A stretch of DNA of 64,000 nucleotides. Origin: JBBQLG01 sp038327655. Lineage in GTDB: Bacteria; Bacteroidota; Bacteroidia; Cytophagales; Spirosomataceae. This document shows, one piece after another, positions 17,250 to 25,229 of the stretch. The stretch lies in NCBI GenBank assembly GCA_038327655.1, contig JBBQLG010000010.1:9725-73724 (forward strand). The letters are read 5' to 3'. The notes below the pieces were generated by a model. That model was not told the origin of the DNA and searched no databases. It worked only from the letters and a program-made list of their open reading frames with translations. A program made the translations under genes and the position numbers. Positions within the stretch are counted from its first letter, which is position 1; each line of letters begins with the position of its first letter.

Positions 17250-18365
17250 TTAGGCGTATTGCTTTACCTTCGCCGAAATCGACTCGTGGCTGTAGGCGTT
17301 GGCCTGCCAGGCTTCCAGCCGAGGGTTCATCAGCCGAAACCACAGGGGTGGCACAAAACTAATCAGAATCATCAGGGCGTAGCCAAAGGGGAGTTGCGGA
17401 CACTCATCGAAATGGCGCAGTACCTGATATGGCCGGGCGGCATAGGCGTGGTGGTCGGAATGCCGCTGCAACTGAAACAGCACTAAGTTACTCACCAACT
17501 GGCTGGCATTCCAGGAGTGCAGCGGATTCACCCGTTCGTATTTACCGGGAGCCAGTTCGCGCCGTTGAATGCCGTAATGCTCGATGTAATTGACCGATTC
17601 CAGCAGCAAAATGGCAATCAATCCCTGTCCGAAAAAGAACATCGGCACGATCCAGGCAATATGACCAAGCCACAAACTAAATCCGGCGGTCAGCATCAGA
17701 CACAAGAGCACGGGCAGCCCGGCAAACCAAATCATATCGTTGTGGCGGCTCCAGACGCGTTGCCCGGCTTTGGCTAATAACCTCTTTTCAATCTGCCACG
17801 CGCTGCGGTAACTGCCGATGAGCGTCTGTTTCCAGAACCCATAGACCGTCTGGTTTTTGTGCGATGATGCCGGGTCCAACGGCGTAGCAACGTGTACGTG
17901 ATGGCCTCGGTTGTGCTCGATGATGAAGTGCATGTAGCACACCGACAGCAAAGCCGCTTTGGCATGAAACTGCGCCACCAAACCCGACCGGTGACCCAGT
18001 TCGTGAGCTACGTTGATAATTCCGCCACCAAAAATACCGATGCTGTACACTAACCCGATTTGCTGCCATAAGACCAGCGGAGCCGTCGCCAGGACGTAAC
18101 CCCCCCAGACAAGCAGGACGTATTGCAGGTAAACAAACGAGTACACCAATGCGTCGAAATACCGGTCGTTCAGCACCTGATCGTAGGCATCCCGCCCGAC
18201 GTTGGTCCGGTCATTACCGATGAACTGATCGAGAAGCGGCACCACGACGTAGGTGTAAATCACCCCGGCAAATGCCCAGTTAGGCCCGAACAGGTAGTAC
18301 GTCCCCACGATGACGATAATCGTGCTGTACGACCAGAGGAAAGCAAGTTTCTTGAATGGGTTCAT
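17250..18365 (-). CDS. alkB: alkane 1-monooxygenase (AlkB-type membrane di-iron hydroxylase)
   Basis: AlkB hydroxylates the terminal carbon of medium-chain alkanes in the inner membrane, using electrons from rubredoxin. The protein (371 residues from ATG 18365) shows the family's histidine motifs: HELGHRSG, EHNRGHHVHVATPLDPAS, NYIEHYGI and LQRHSDHHAYAARPYQ, among several membrane helices. These match AlkB, more specifically than general fatty-acid desaturases. An in-frame GTG at 18392 would extend it slightly, but lies in a repeat, so ATG 18365 is preferred. No rubredoxin or rubredoxin reductase is adjacent; electrons must come from genes outside the window. The true substrate may be a fatty acid or other alkyl chain. 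Confidence 0.9.
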   Translation of the reverse strand: MNPFKKLAFLWSYSTIIVIVGTYYLFGPNWAFAGVIYTYVVVPLLDQFIGNDRTNVGRDAYDQVLNDRYFDALVYSFVYLQYVLLVWGGYVLATAPLVLWQQIGLVYSIGIFGGGIINVAHELGHRSGLVAQFHAKAALLSVCYMHFIIEHNRGHHVHVATPLDPASSHKNQTVYGFWKQTLIGSYRSAWQIEKRLLAKAGQRVWSRHNDMIWFAGLPVLLCLMLTAGFSLWLGHIAWIVPMFFFGQGLIAILLLESVNYIEHYGIQRRELAPGKYERVNPLHSWNASQLVSNLVLFQLQRHSDHHAYAARPYQVLRHFDECPQLPFGYALMILISFVPPLWFRLMNPRLEAWQANAYSHESISAKVKQYA

Positions 18366-18391
18366 GGTGGAAGGTGGTTTCGACGGGTTCA

Positions 18392-18439
18392 CCTCACCCC
18401 CACCTCTCCTTGAAATAGGTAGGGGGAGAGGGGCAGGGG
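18392..18439. repeat. CCTCACCCCC-family inverted repeat upstream of alkB
   Basis: The sequence begins CCTCACCCCCACCTCTCC (18393-18410) and its complement-like right arm GGAGAGGGGCAGGGG (18425-18439) follows a short loop. It lies between the alkB start and the stop of the upstream MDR gene. The same core occurs at both ends of the larger element at 20242-20380. Confidence 0.7.
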
Positions 18440-18462
18440 ACGGTCGGCCACTGCCGTTAGGT

Positions 18463-19434
18463 TTACGGTTTCACTAAAATCTTACCGAACCGACCGGGTG
18501 CATCGGCGTGGGTAACGGCTTTGCGGATTTCCTCGAGCGGATACGAAGCTTCGACGGGCAACTGAATCTGCCCCGATGCCAACAGACTAATCACATTCTG
18601 CGCTACATCCTGCCGCGTCTGACTGTCGACCCGGCGCATCCAGTCGGTGAGCCAGAACCCTTTAATGGTCAGTTCCCGGAAAATGAGCAGGCCGGCGTTG
18701 ATGGTTGGGTCCTGCATGCTTAGTACCCCATAAATCATCATTTTGCCGCCTTTAGCGAGACACATCAGCGCTTCGGTAGCGGTATGCCCCCCCACCGCGT
18801 CGAGTACACAGGCCACACCAGTTCCCTGCGTGATCTGTTTCACCCGTGCGGCCATATTCTCCGACTCGGTATTGATAACTTCCGTCAGGCCGAGGTTTTT
18901 TAGTTCTTCGTTCAGATCGTCACGCCGGACGGTACCGATGGTGTTGATGCCGCGCATTTTACACAACTGAATCACCATTTTGCCGAATGCCGAACCAGCC
19001 GCCGTCAGCATCAGCCAGCCGCCTTCGGTTACACCCGAATCCTGCACCATCGCATAGGCCGTGAAGGGATTGACGAACAACTGAGCGGCCACATCGTCGG
19101 TCATGGCATCCGGCACCGGAATAACCCCGCGCTGATGGGTAATGGCGTACTCCGACCACGTACCGACGCTGGTGAAGCTGACGCGCATTCCCGTCCGCAT
19201 CTGTACGCCCTCGCCAAGTGCATCAATCACGCCCATGCCCTCAAAACCCGCCCCGGATGGCAACTGAGGCCGAATGCCGTAGAGATTCTGCACGAACATT
19301 AAATCCGACGGATTAATGGGGCTGGCAATTACTTTTATGCGGACTTCACCCGGTCCGGGTTCGGGCAGCGGAGCCTCGATCAGGTTCAGGATTTCGTTGG
19401 GTTTGCCGGTCGTTGTAAATTGAATCGTTTTCAT
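18463..19434 (-). CDS. MDR-family zinc-less oxidoreductase (quinone/enoyl reductase-like)
   Basis: This 323-residue protein is a medium-chain dehydrogenase/reductase. The N-terminal GroES-like domain has SPINPSDLMFVQNLYGIRP and GAGFEGMGVIDALG; the Rossmann half has TAAGSAFGKMVIQLCKMRG as nucleotide-binding loop and VLDAVGGHTATEALM. The zinc ligands of alcohol dehydrogenases are absent, which fits quinone oxidoreductases and mitochondrial-type trans-2-enoyl reductases that use NADPH. The start at 19434 (MKTIQFTTTGKPNE) is preferred over an upstream extension to 19464. It lies upstream of alkB on the same strand, but a repeat and about 100 bases separate them. The substrate is unknown. Confidence 0.87.
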   Translation of the reverse strand: MKTIQFTTTGKPNEILNLIEAPLPEPGPGEVRIKVIASPINPSDLMFVQNLYGIRPQLPSGAGFEGMGVIDALGEGVQMRTGMRVSFTSVGTWSEYAITHQRGVIPVPDAMTDDVAAQLFVNPFTAYAMVQDSGVTEGGWLMLTAAGSAFGKMVIQLCKMRGINTIGTVRRDDLNEELKNLGLTEVINTESENMAARVKQITQGTGVACVLDAVGGHTATEALMCLAKGGKMMIYGVLSMQDPTINAGLLIFRELTIKGFWLTDWMRRVDSQTRQDVAQNVISLLASGQIQLPVEASYPLEEIRKAVTHADAPGRFGKILVKP

Positions 19435-19506
19435 CAGAAAGTGCTCGGATTGTATTTCGGTCAAAAATATGGTTTAATTCGCACAAACTATTCCTAAACC
19501 AAGTTA

Positions 19507-20232
19507 ATGCAAACCTCTCCGTTTCTGGGCGAACTGATTGGCACGATAGTGCTCATATTGTTAGGCAACGGCGTCGTGGCCAATGTCGTCTTAAAGCAAA
19601 CCAAAGGCCAGGGTGCGGGTCTGATTGCCATCACTACCGGCTGGGCATTTGCCGTGACGATGGGCATTTTCGTCGCCAAAGCGTTTGGCAGCATCGACGC
19701 TCACCTGAACCCCGCCGTGACCATTGCTTTCGCCGTCGCCACCAACGACTACAGTAAAGTTATCCCTTATTTCTCGGCGCAACTGATCGGTGCCTTCCTG
19801 GGCTCGATCCTTGTCTGGCTTCAATACTTCCCCCACTGGGCCGTCACGCCGGACCCAACCGACAAATTAGCCTGTTTCGCCACTGCCCCCGCTATTCGGA
19901 CTACCGGCCCCAACTTCCTCAGTGAACTGTTGCCCACGCTCGTTCTTATTCTCGGTCTGGCGGGTATCTCGTCAAAATCACTCGGTGAAATGGCCATCGG
20001 TATCGGTCCGTACATGGTCGGTATTCTGGTGTGGAGTATTGGCCTGTCGCTCGGCGGCACGACCGGTTACGCCATCAACCCGGCCCGCGATTTAGGCCCG
20101 CGCCTGGCTCATGCGGTGTTGCCTATTCCGCAAAAAGGCCCGTCCGACTGGAGCTACGGCTGGATACCCGTTGTCGGCCCGCTGGTGGGTGGTGCGGTCG
20201 GCGGGTTACTAATTCGTTTGTTTACCTTGTAA
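19507..20232 (+). CDS. glpF: aquaglyceroporin / glycerol facilitator
   Basis: This 241-residue membrane channel has the two NPA half-helices of the MIP family: N68-P-A in HLNPAVTIA and N191-P-A-R-D in INPARDLGPR. An aspartate after the second NPA-Arg (D195) is typical of glycerol facilitators as opposed to water-only aquaporins. It lets glycerol cross the inner membrane; glycerol kinase follows immediately, so the pair forms a glycerol uptake and trapping unit. The gap to glpK (163 bases) is filled by a large inverted repeat. Confidence 0.94.
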   Translation: MQTSPFLGELIGTIVLILLGNGVVANVVLKQTKGQGAGLIAITTGWAFAVTMGIFVAKAFGSIDAHLNPAVTIAFAVATNDYSKVIPYFSAQLIGAFLGSILVWLQYFPHWAVTPDPTDKLACFATAPAIRTTGPNFLSELLPTLVLILGLAGISSKSLGEMAIGIGPYMVGILVWSIGLSLGGTTGYAINPARDLGPRLAHAVLPIPQKGPSDWSYGWIPVVGPLVGGAVGGLLIRLFTL

Positions 20233-20241
20233 AGTCACTAC

Positions 20242-20380
20242 CCTCACCCCCGGCCCCTCGCCCTTAAAAGAAGAAGGGAGTCGCACTATTAAGATCCTTC
20301 TTAAAAGTCAGGATTTGAGATAGGAGTGCGGCATTAACGACTCCCCTCTCCCTTTTGAAGGAGAGGGGCTGGGGGTGAGG
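20242..20380. repeat. large nested CCTCACCCCC-family hairpin element between glpF and glpK
   Basis: The outer arms CCTCACCCCCGGCCCCTCGC (from 20242) and GAGAGGGGCTGGGGGTGAGG (ending 20380) are near-perfect complements. Inside are second-level arms, GGGAGTCG at 20276-20283 against CGACTCCC at 20338-20345, and a third level around CGCACTATT and GGAGTGCG. The whole element of about 140 bases can fold as one long hairpin and reaches to 15 bases before the glpK start. The outer core matches the element at 18392. Confidence 0.85.
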
Positions 20381-20395
20381 TAAACTCCTATTCCC

Positions 20396-21892
20396 ATGAC
20401 CTACATTGCCGCTATTGACCAGGGCACCACCAGTACCCGCTGCATCGTTTTCGACCGGCAGGGTACCATCGTTTCGCAGGGCCAGAAAGAACACACCCAG
20501 ATTTATCCGCAGCCGGGCTGGGTGGAGCATGACCCGGAAGAAATCTGGCGCAACACCCTCGAAGTCATTGCTGTTGCCCGCATCAATGGCAACTTGCAGG
20601 TGGGCGATATTGCCGCCGTCGGTATTACAAATCAGCGCGAAACTACGCTGGTTTGGAACCGACACACGGGCAAACCGTACTACAACGCTATTGTCTGGCA
20701 GGACACCCGCACCGGCGATCTGGTCAGTCAGATGAGTCAGGACGGTGGGCAGGACCGGTTTCGGCCGCAGACAGGCCTACCGCTGGCGACGTATTTCAGT
20801 GGCCTGAAACTTAAATGGATTCTGGATAATGTCCCCGGCGTTCGCGACGATGCCGAGCGGGGCGACGCGCTGTTCGGGAACATCGACGCGTTTCTGGTCT
20901 GGCACCTGACGGGCGGCATTAACGGTGGCTTGCACCTGACCGACGTGACCAATGCCAGCCGGACCCAGCTCATGAACCTCCACACCCTCGACTGGGACGA
21001 CGCGTTGCTGACTGCCTTCACCGTGCCCCGCGCCATGCTGCCCACCATCCGGCCAAGCAGTGAAGTATACGGCACGGTTACCTCCGAAGTGCTGCCGGGC
21101 GTACCCATCGCCGGTATTCTGGGTGATCAGCAGGCGGCTCTGGTGGGACAGACGTGCTACGAACCGGGGATGGCCAAAAATACCTACGGCACGGGCTGTT
21201 TCCTGCTGATGAACACCGGCACCGAACTGCGACACTCGACCTGTGGGCTGCTGACAACCGTGGCGTATCAGTTCAAAGATCAACCGGTTCATTACGCACT
21301 CGAAGGCAGTGTTGCCATCGCGGGTGCCCTGGTCCAGTGGCTCCGTGATAACCTCGGCCTCATCAAAAACAGCGCGGACATCGAAAAGCTGGCGAAGGGT
21401 GTGCCGGACAACGGCGGAGCCTATTTTGTCCCGGCGTTTTCGGGATTGTACGCGCCCTACTGGAAAGCCGATGCGCGGGGCGTGATGGCGGGTCTGACGG
21501 GCTTTGTCAACAAGGGGCATCTGGCGCGGGCCGTGCTGGAAGCGACCGCCTACCAAACCATCGACGTGGTGCGGGCGATGGAAGAGGACGCACAGATTAC
21601 CCTGAAAACCCTGCGGGTGGATGGCGGTATGGTGGTGAACGAGTTGCTGATGCAGTTTCAGGCCGACATGGCGGGGGTACCGGTCATCCGCCCGAAAATG
21701 ACTGAGACCACGGCATTGGGTGCGGCCTACGCGGCCGGATTGGCCGTTGGCTACTGGAACGACCTCGCCGACCTGAGTCAGAACTGGGGCATTGCCAAAA
21801 CCTGGCAACCCAAAATGGATGATGTACAACGTACGAAACTAATGCGGGGCTGGCACAAAGCGGTCGAACGGTCGTTTGGCTGGGAAGAATAG
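20396..21892 (+). CDS. glpK: glycerol kinase
   Basis: GlpK phosphorylates glycerol with ATP to sn-glycerol 3-phosphate in the cytoplasm. The 498-residue protein starts MTYIAAIDQGTTSTRCIVFD, the FGGY-family phosphate loop, contains GDQQAALVGQTCYEPGMAKNTYGTGCFLL, and near the end RVDGGMVVNELLMQFQADM, a FGGY signature. Length and all major motifs agree with bacterial GlpK. It follows the glycerol facilitator. No glycerol-3-phosphate dehydrogenase is nearby. Confidence 0.97.
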   Translation: MTYIAAIDQGTTSTRCIVFDRQGTIVSQGQKEHTQIYPQPGWVEHDPEEIWRNTLEVIAVARINGNLQVGDIAAVGITNQRETTLVWNRHTGKPYYNAIVWQDTRTGDLVSQMSQDGGQDRFRPQTGLPLATYFSGLKLKWILDNVPGVRDDAERGDALFGNIDAFLVWHLTGGINGGLHLTDVTNASRTQLMNLHTLDWDDALLTAFTVPRAMLPTIRPSSEVYGTVTSEVLPGVPIAGILGDQQAALVGQTCYEPGMAKNTYGTGCFLLMNTGTELRHSTCGLLTTVAYQFKDQPVHYALEGSVAIAGALVQWLRDNLGLIKNSADIEKLAKGVPDNGGAYFVPAFSGLYAPYWKADARGVMAGLTGFVNKGHLARAVLEATAYQTIDVVRAMEEDAQITLKTLRVDGGMVVNELLMQFQADMAGVPVIRPKMTETTALGAAYAAGLAVGYWNDLADLSQNWGIAKTWQPKMDDVQRTKLMRGWHKAVERSFGWEE

Positions 21893-21935
21893 TCGTTGAG
21901 GTTGAACAGGTGCGGTTTCCCACAAAAAACGTGTT

Positions 21936-21943
21936 TACCTTTG
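21936..21943 (+). promoter_or_regulatory. -7 promoter element upstream of the exonuclease gene
   Basis: TACCTTTG matches the Bacteroidota -7 consensus exactly and lies 34 bases before the ATG at 21978, after the glpK stop. No well-spaced -33 TTG was seen, so only the -7 part is supported. Confidence 0.4.
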
Positions 21944-21977
21944 TCAGCGGCCGTTTTATGGCACCTTCCCCTGTTCT

Positions 21978-22802
21978 ATGACGCATCAACTTATACTGAA
22001 AAAACCGCTGGCTTTTTTTGACCTCGAAACGACGGGTGTCAATACGGCGAAGGACCGCATTATTGACATCTGCATCGTGAAGGCGCTACCCAACGGGGAG
22101 GTGACGACCAAAAATCAGCGGGTGCATCCGCAAATGCCCATTCCGGTCGAATCCAGTATGATTCACGGCATTTACGACGACGATGTGGTGGGTGCCCCGC
22201 CGTTTAAAACCGTGGCCCGGACGCTGGCGCAGTTCTTAGACGGCTGTGACCTGGCGGGTTTCAATTCCAATCGCTTCGACGTCCCCATTCTGATGGAAGA
22301 ATTCCTGCGGGCCAATGTCGATTTTGACCTCAAGAACCGGCGGCTGGTGGATGCACAGCGCATTTTTCACCTTATGGAACCCCGCAACCTCACGGCAGCT
22401 TACAAATTTTACTGCGGCAAAGACCTCACCGGTGCGCACAATGCCGAAGCCGATACCATTGCCACGTTTGAAGTCCTGAACGCACAGGTACAGCGGTACG
22501 CAGGTATGCCCTGCAAGAGCGATCTGGGCGAGGAGTTATTTCTACAAAATGACATGGACGTGCTGCATAACCTGACGGCCAACAAAAACGTCGACCTGGG
22601 CGGACGCATGGTGTACAACAACGACGGGCAGGAGGTTTTCAATTTTGGCAAACACAAAGGCTTGCCGGTACTGGAGGTGCTCCAAAAAGAACCGTCGTTT
22701 TATGACTGGATGCAGAAGGGCGATTTCCCCCTCGACACCAAACGGCGGCTGACCGAAATCCGGCTGCGGCTGTTTGCCAACGGCATGGTTTTGAAAAAAT
22801 AG
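21978..22802 (+). CDS. DnaQ-like 3'-5' exonuclease (DEDDh)
   Basis: The first about 175 residues form a DEDD exonuclease domain: ExoI FFDLETTGVNTAKD with D and E ligands, ExoII AGFNSNRFDVPIL, and ExoIII HNAEADTIATFEVL with catalytic His and Asp, i.e. the DEDDh type of the DNA polymerase III epsilon family. A C-terminal segment (NFGKHKGLPVLEVLQKEPSFYDWM) resembles the exodeoxyribonuclease X C-terminal region. It is therefore likely a stand-alone proofreading or repair exonuclease of 274 residues and not the replicative epsilon subunit, which usually lacks this tail. It has its own candidate promoter and sits between glpK and nuoK. Confidence 0.88.
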   Translation: MTHQLILKKPLAFFDLETTGVNTAKDRIIDICIVKALPNGEVTTKNQRVHPQMPIPVESSMIHGIYDDDVVGAPPFKTVARTLAQFLDGCDLAGFNSNRFDVPILMEEFLRANVDFDLKNRRLVDAQRIFHLMEPRNLTAAYKFYCGKDLTGAHNAEADTIATFEVLNAQVQRYAGMPCKSDLGEELFLQNDMDVLHNLTANKNVDLGGRMVYNNDGQEVFNFGKHKGLPVLEVLQKEPSFYDWMQKGDFPLDTKRRLTEIRLRLFANGMVLKK

Positions 22803-22806
22803 GCCG

Positions 22807-22837
22807 TTTGAGTAAGCCCGAATAATATTTACCTTTG
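22807..22837 (+). promoter_or_regulatory. predicted Bacteroidota promoter of nuoKLMN
   Basis: TTTG at 22807-22810, a 19-base spacer and TACCTTTG at 22830-22837 match the Bacteroidota -33/-7 consensus in sequence and spacing. It overlaps the region just past the exonuclease stop and lies 22 bases before the nuoK ATG, so nuoK-N are likely transcribed from here. Confidence 0.8.
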
Positions 22838-22859
22838 CGCGAATTACAACCGGCTTAGT

Positions 22860-23204
22860 ATGCAACCCACGCAGCCCACTACAATACCCGACGTTATCCA
22901 GCAAATACCGCTTAACTACTACCTCATTATCAGTACGGCCCTGTTCGTCATCGGCATTATCGGCGTACTGACCCGGCGCAATGCCATCGTCATTTTCATG
23001 TCCATTGAACTGATGCTGAACGCCGTCAACCTCCTTCTGATCGCATTTTCGTCCTACCGTTCCGATTCATCGGGGCAGGTCTTCGTCTTTTTTATCATGG
23101 CTGTTGCCGCTGCCGAAGTATCGGTCGGACTGGCCATTATCGTGATGATCTACCGGAATGTGCGCTCCATTGACGTGGGGCTGATGAATAAATTAAAATG
23201 GTAA
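22860..23204 (+). CDS. nuoK: NADH-quinone oxidoreductase subunit K
   Basis: NuoK is a small antiporter-related subunit of the complex I membrane arm. The 114-residue protein has three hydrophobic helices, with the conserved glutamate in FMSIELMLNAVNLL of the second helix and AAAEVSVGLAIIVMIYR in the third, both part of the proton path. It is slightly longer at the N-terminus than E. coli NuoK (100). It is the first gene of a nuoK-L-M-N unit, with the rest of complex I elsewhere. Confidence 0.95.
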   Translation: MQPTQPTTIPDVIQQIPLNYYLIISTALFVIGIIGVLTRRNAIVIFMSIELMLNAVNLLLIAFSSYRSDSSGQVFVFFIMAVAAAEVSVGLAIIVMIYRNVRSIDVGLMNKLKW

Positions 23205-23209
23205 AACAG

Positions 23210-23272
23210 GTAGGCGGTGGGTAGCGGCTGGTCATGCCTGCTGCTATTCACTGCCCGCTGCCCACTAACTAC
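23210..23272. repeat. imperfect inverted repeat between nuoK and nuoL (AACCAC family)
   Basis: The arm at 23210-23231 (GTAGGCGGTGGGTAGCGGCT) and the arm at 23249-23272, which ends CCCACTAACTAC, pair at about 16 of 22 positions. The CCACTAACTAC end also occurs in the exbB-exbD element. It fills the gap between nuoK and nuoL and ends 4 bases before the nuoL ATG. Confidence 0.6.
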
Positions 23273-23276
23273 GTTT

Positions 23277-25208
23277 ATGCAGACAGAACTCCTCTGTATT
23301 TTAATTCCCCTTCTTCCGCTGCTCGGCTTTGTCATCAATGGCATCGGTTTCCGTAAGATACCATCGGGTTTGATTGGTCCGATTGCCGTTGCCGGACCAT
23401 TGGTTTCCTTCGGATTCGTGCTCATGCTGTTTAGTCAGTTCAGTGGCCAACCCGTTAAAGTCACCCTCTTCGACTGGATCAGTGTCGGAGAGATGCACAT
23501 CAATTTCGCGTTTCAGATCGATCAGTTGTCCTTGCTGATGCTGCTGATCGTGACGGGTATCGGGTCGCTGATTCATATCTACTCGATTGGGTACATGCAC
23601 CATGATGCCGGTTACGGGAAGTTTATGGCGTTCCTGAACCTGTTCCTGTTCTTCATGCTGCTGCTGGTGCTGGGGTCCAATTACGTCATCATGTTTATCG
23701 GCTGGGAGGGCGTTGGTCTCTGCTCCTACCTGCTGATTGGCTTCTGGAACACCAATACGAGTTACAACGATGCCGCCCGCAAAGCTTTCGTGATGAACCG
23801 CATTGGCGATCTGGGCTTTCTGCTGGGCGTGTTCATGCTCTTCCACACGTTCGGTTCGGTCGAGTTTACCGACGTATTCCAGCAGGCCGCTCAATTGCCC
23901 GTTGGTGATAAAGCGGTGGTAGCCATTACACTGCTGCTGTTTGTCGGGGCGATGGGGAAGTCGGCGCAGATTCCGCTGTACACCTGGCTGCCCGACGCAA
24001 TGGCCGGTCCGACGCCCGTTTCCGCCCTGATTCACGCGGCTACAATGGTGACGGCGGGGATTTACATGGTCGTCCGCTCGAATGTGCTGTACACCCTCAG
24101 CCCGCTCACGCTGGACATTATCGGCGGCATTGCCATCGCTACGGCCCTGCTGGCCGCGTCGATTGGCCTGCTGCAAAACGACATCAAGAAAGTGCTGGCC
24201 TACTCAACGGTGAGTCAGTTAGGCTATATGTTTCTCGGTCTGAGCGCAACGGCCTACACCGCCGGGATGTTCCACGTCATTACCCACGCGTTTTTTAAAG
24301 CCCTGCTGTTTTTGGGCGCGGGCAGTGTGATTCACGCCATGTCCGACGAGCAGGATATTCGGAACATGGGTGGTCTGCGCAAGTACCTGCCCGTTACGTT
24401 CTGGACGTTTTTGATCGGCACCATCGCGATTTCAGGGATTCCACCGTTTGCCGGGTTCTTCTCCAAAGACGAAATTCTGGCGCACGTCTACGAACACAAT
24501 AAATTGCTGTGGGCCCTGGGTGTGTTTGGCTCCGCGCTGACATCGTTTTATATGTTCCGACTGCTGTTCCTGACGTTCTTCGGCGAGTTCCGGGGTACGG
24601 AAGAACAAAAACATCACCTCCACGAATCACCCGCCACGATGACGATTCCGCTGATTGTGCTGGCGTTTCTGTCGGCCGTTGGCGGATTACTGAATGTACC
24701 CGAAGCGTTAGGGGGCAGTAGCTGGCTGGCTACGTTCATGGCTCCGCTGTACGAACTGGCCGAAAAAGCCAACCCGGCCGCGTTTGAAACGTCCGCCGTT
24801 GGGCATACGGAAGAATTAGTCCTGATGAGCATTTCGGCGGGAGCGGCCATTTTGTCGCTTGCGGTCGCCTACGTAATGTACGTGAGCCGGAAGGCAGTTC
24901 CGGCGGCAGAAACCGTGGAGCGGTCATTGCCGGAGAAAGTCATTTACCACAAATACTACATCGACGAATTCTACGACACCCTCATCGTTCGCCCGATTCA
25001 GGGGCTGGGGGATGCGCTGTACAGTTTCGGCGAATTTGCGGTTAATGGGCTGGTGAGCGGTACCATAGCGTTGGTAAGCGCGAGTGCCAATCAGTTCCGC
25101 AAACTCCAAAATGGCTCCATCGGCTTTTACGTTTTCGCGATGGTGCTGAGTCTGGCGGTCATTATTGCGGTCCGCATGTTCAACTGGCAGAACCTGTTTT
25201 CTTTCTAA
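23277..25208 (+). CDS. nuoL: NADH-quinone oxidoreductase subunit L
   Basis: NuoL is the distal antiporter-like subunit of complex I. The 643-residue protein (ATG 23277; an in-frame upstream start at 23217 would translate the repeat) shows MFIGWEGVGLCSYLLIGFW with the conserved membrane glutamate, GPTPVSALIHAATMVTAGIYMVVR, and AFFKALLFLGAGSVIHAM, with lysine and histidine proton-path residues. The C-terminal lateral-helix region ends in IIAVRMFNWQNLFSF. It overlaps none of its neighbours; nuoM begins 21 bases later. Confidence 0.96.
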   Translation: MQTELLCILIPLLPLLGFVINGIGFRKIPSGLIGPIAVAGPLVSFGFVLMLFSQFSGQPVKVTLFDWISVGEMHINFAFQIDQLSLLMLLIVTGIGSLIHIYSIGYMHHDAGYGKFMAFLNLFLFFMLLLVLGSNYVIMFIGWEGVGLCSYLLIGFWNTNTSYNDAARKAFVMNRIGDLGFLLGVFMLFHTFGSVEFTDVFQQAAQLPVGDKAVVAITLLLFVGAMGKSAQIPLYTWLPDAMAGPTPVSALIHAATMVTAGIYMVVRSNVLYTLSPLTLDIIGGIAIATALLAASIGLLQNDIKKVLAYSTVSQLGYMFLGLSATAYTAGMFHVITHAFFKALLFLGAGSVIHAMSDEQDIRNMGGLRKYLPVTFWTFLIGTIAISGIPPFAGFFSKDEILAHVYEHNKLLWALGVFGSALTSFYMFRLLFLTFFGEFRGTEEQKHHLHESPATMTIPLIVLAFLSAVGGLLNVPEALGGSSWLATFMAPLYELAEKANPAAFETSAVGHTEELVLMSISAGAAILSLAVAYVMYVSRKAVPAAETVERSLPEKVIYHKYYIDEFYDTLIVRPIQGLGDALYSFGEFAVNGLVSGTIALVSASANQFRKLQNGSIGFYVFAMVLSLAVIIAVRMFNWQNLFSF

Positions 25209-25229
25209 TCCACCGGAACCCGACACTCC

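Noticed and set aside
20777..21829. Open frame of 350 codons on the minus strand
   Set aside because: It lies antisense within glpK, whose family motifs are intact; it is a composition shadow with no recognisable protein features.
23301..24176. Open frame of 291 codons on the minus strand
   Set aside because: Antisense within nuoL; the translation is His/Gln/Arg-rich low complexity typical of shadows of membrane protein genes.
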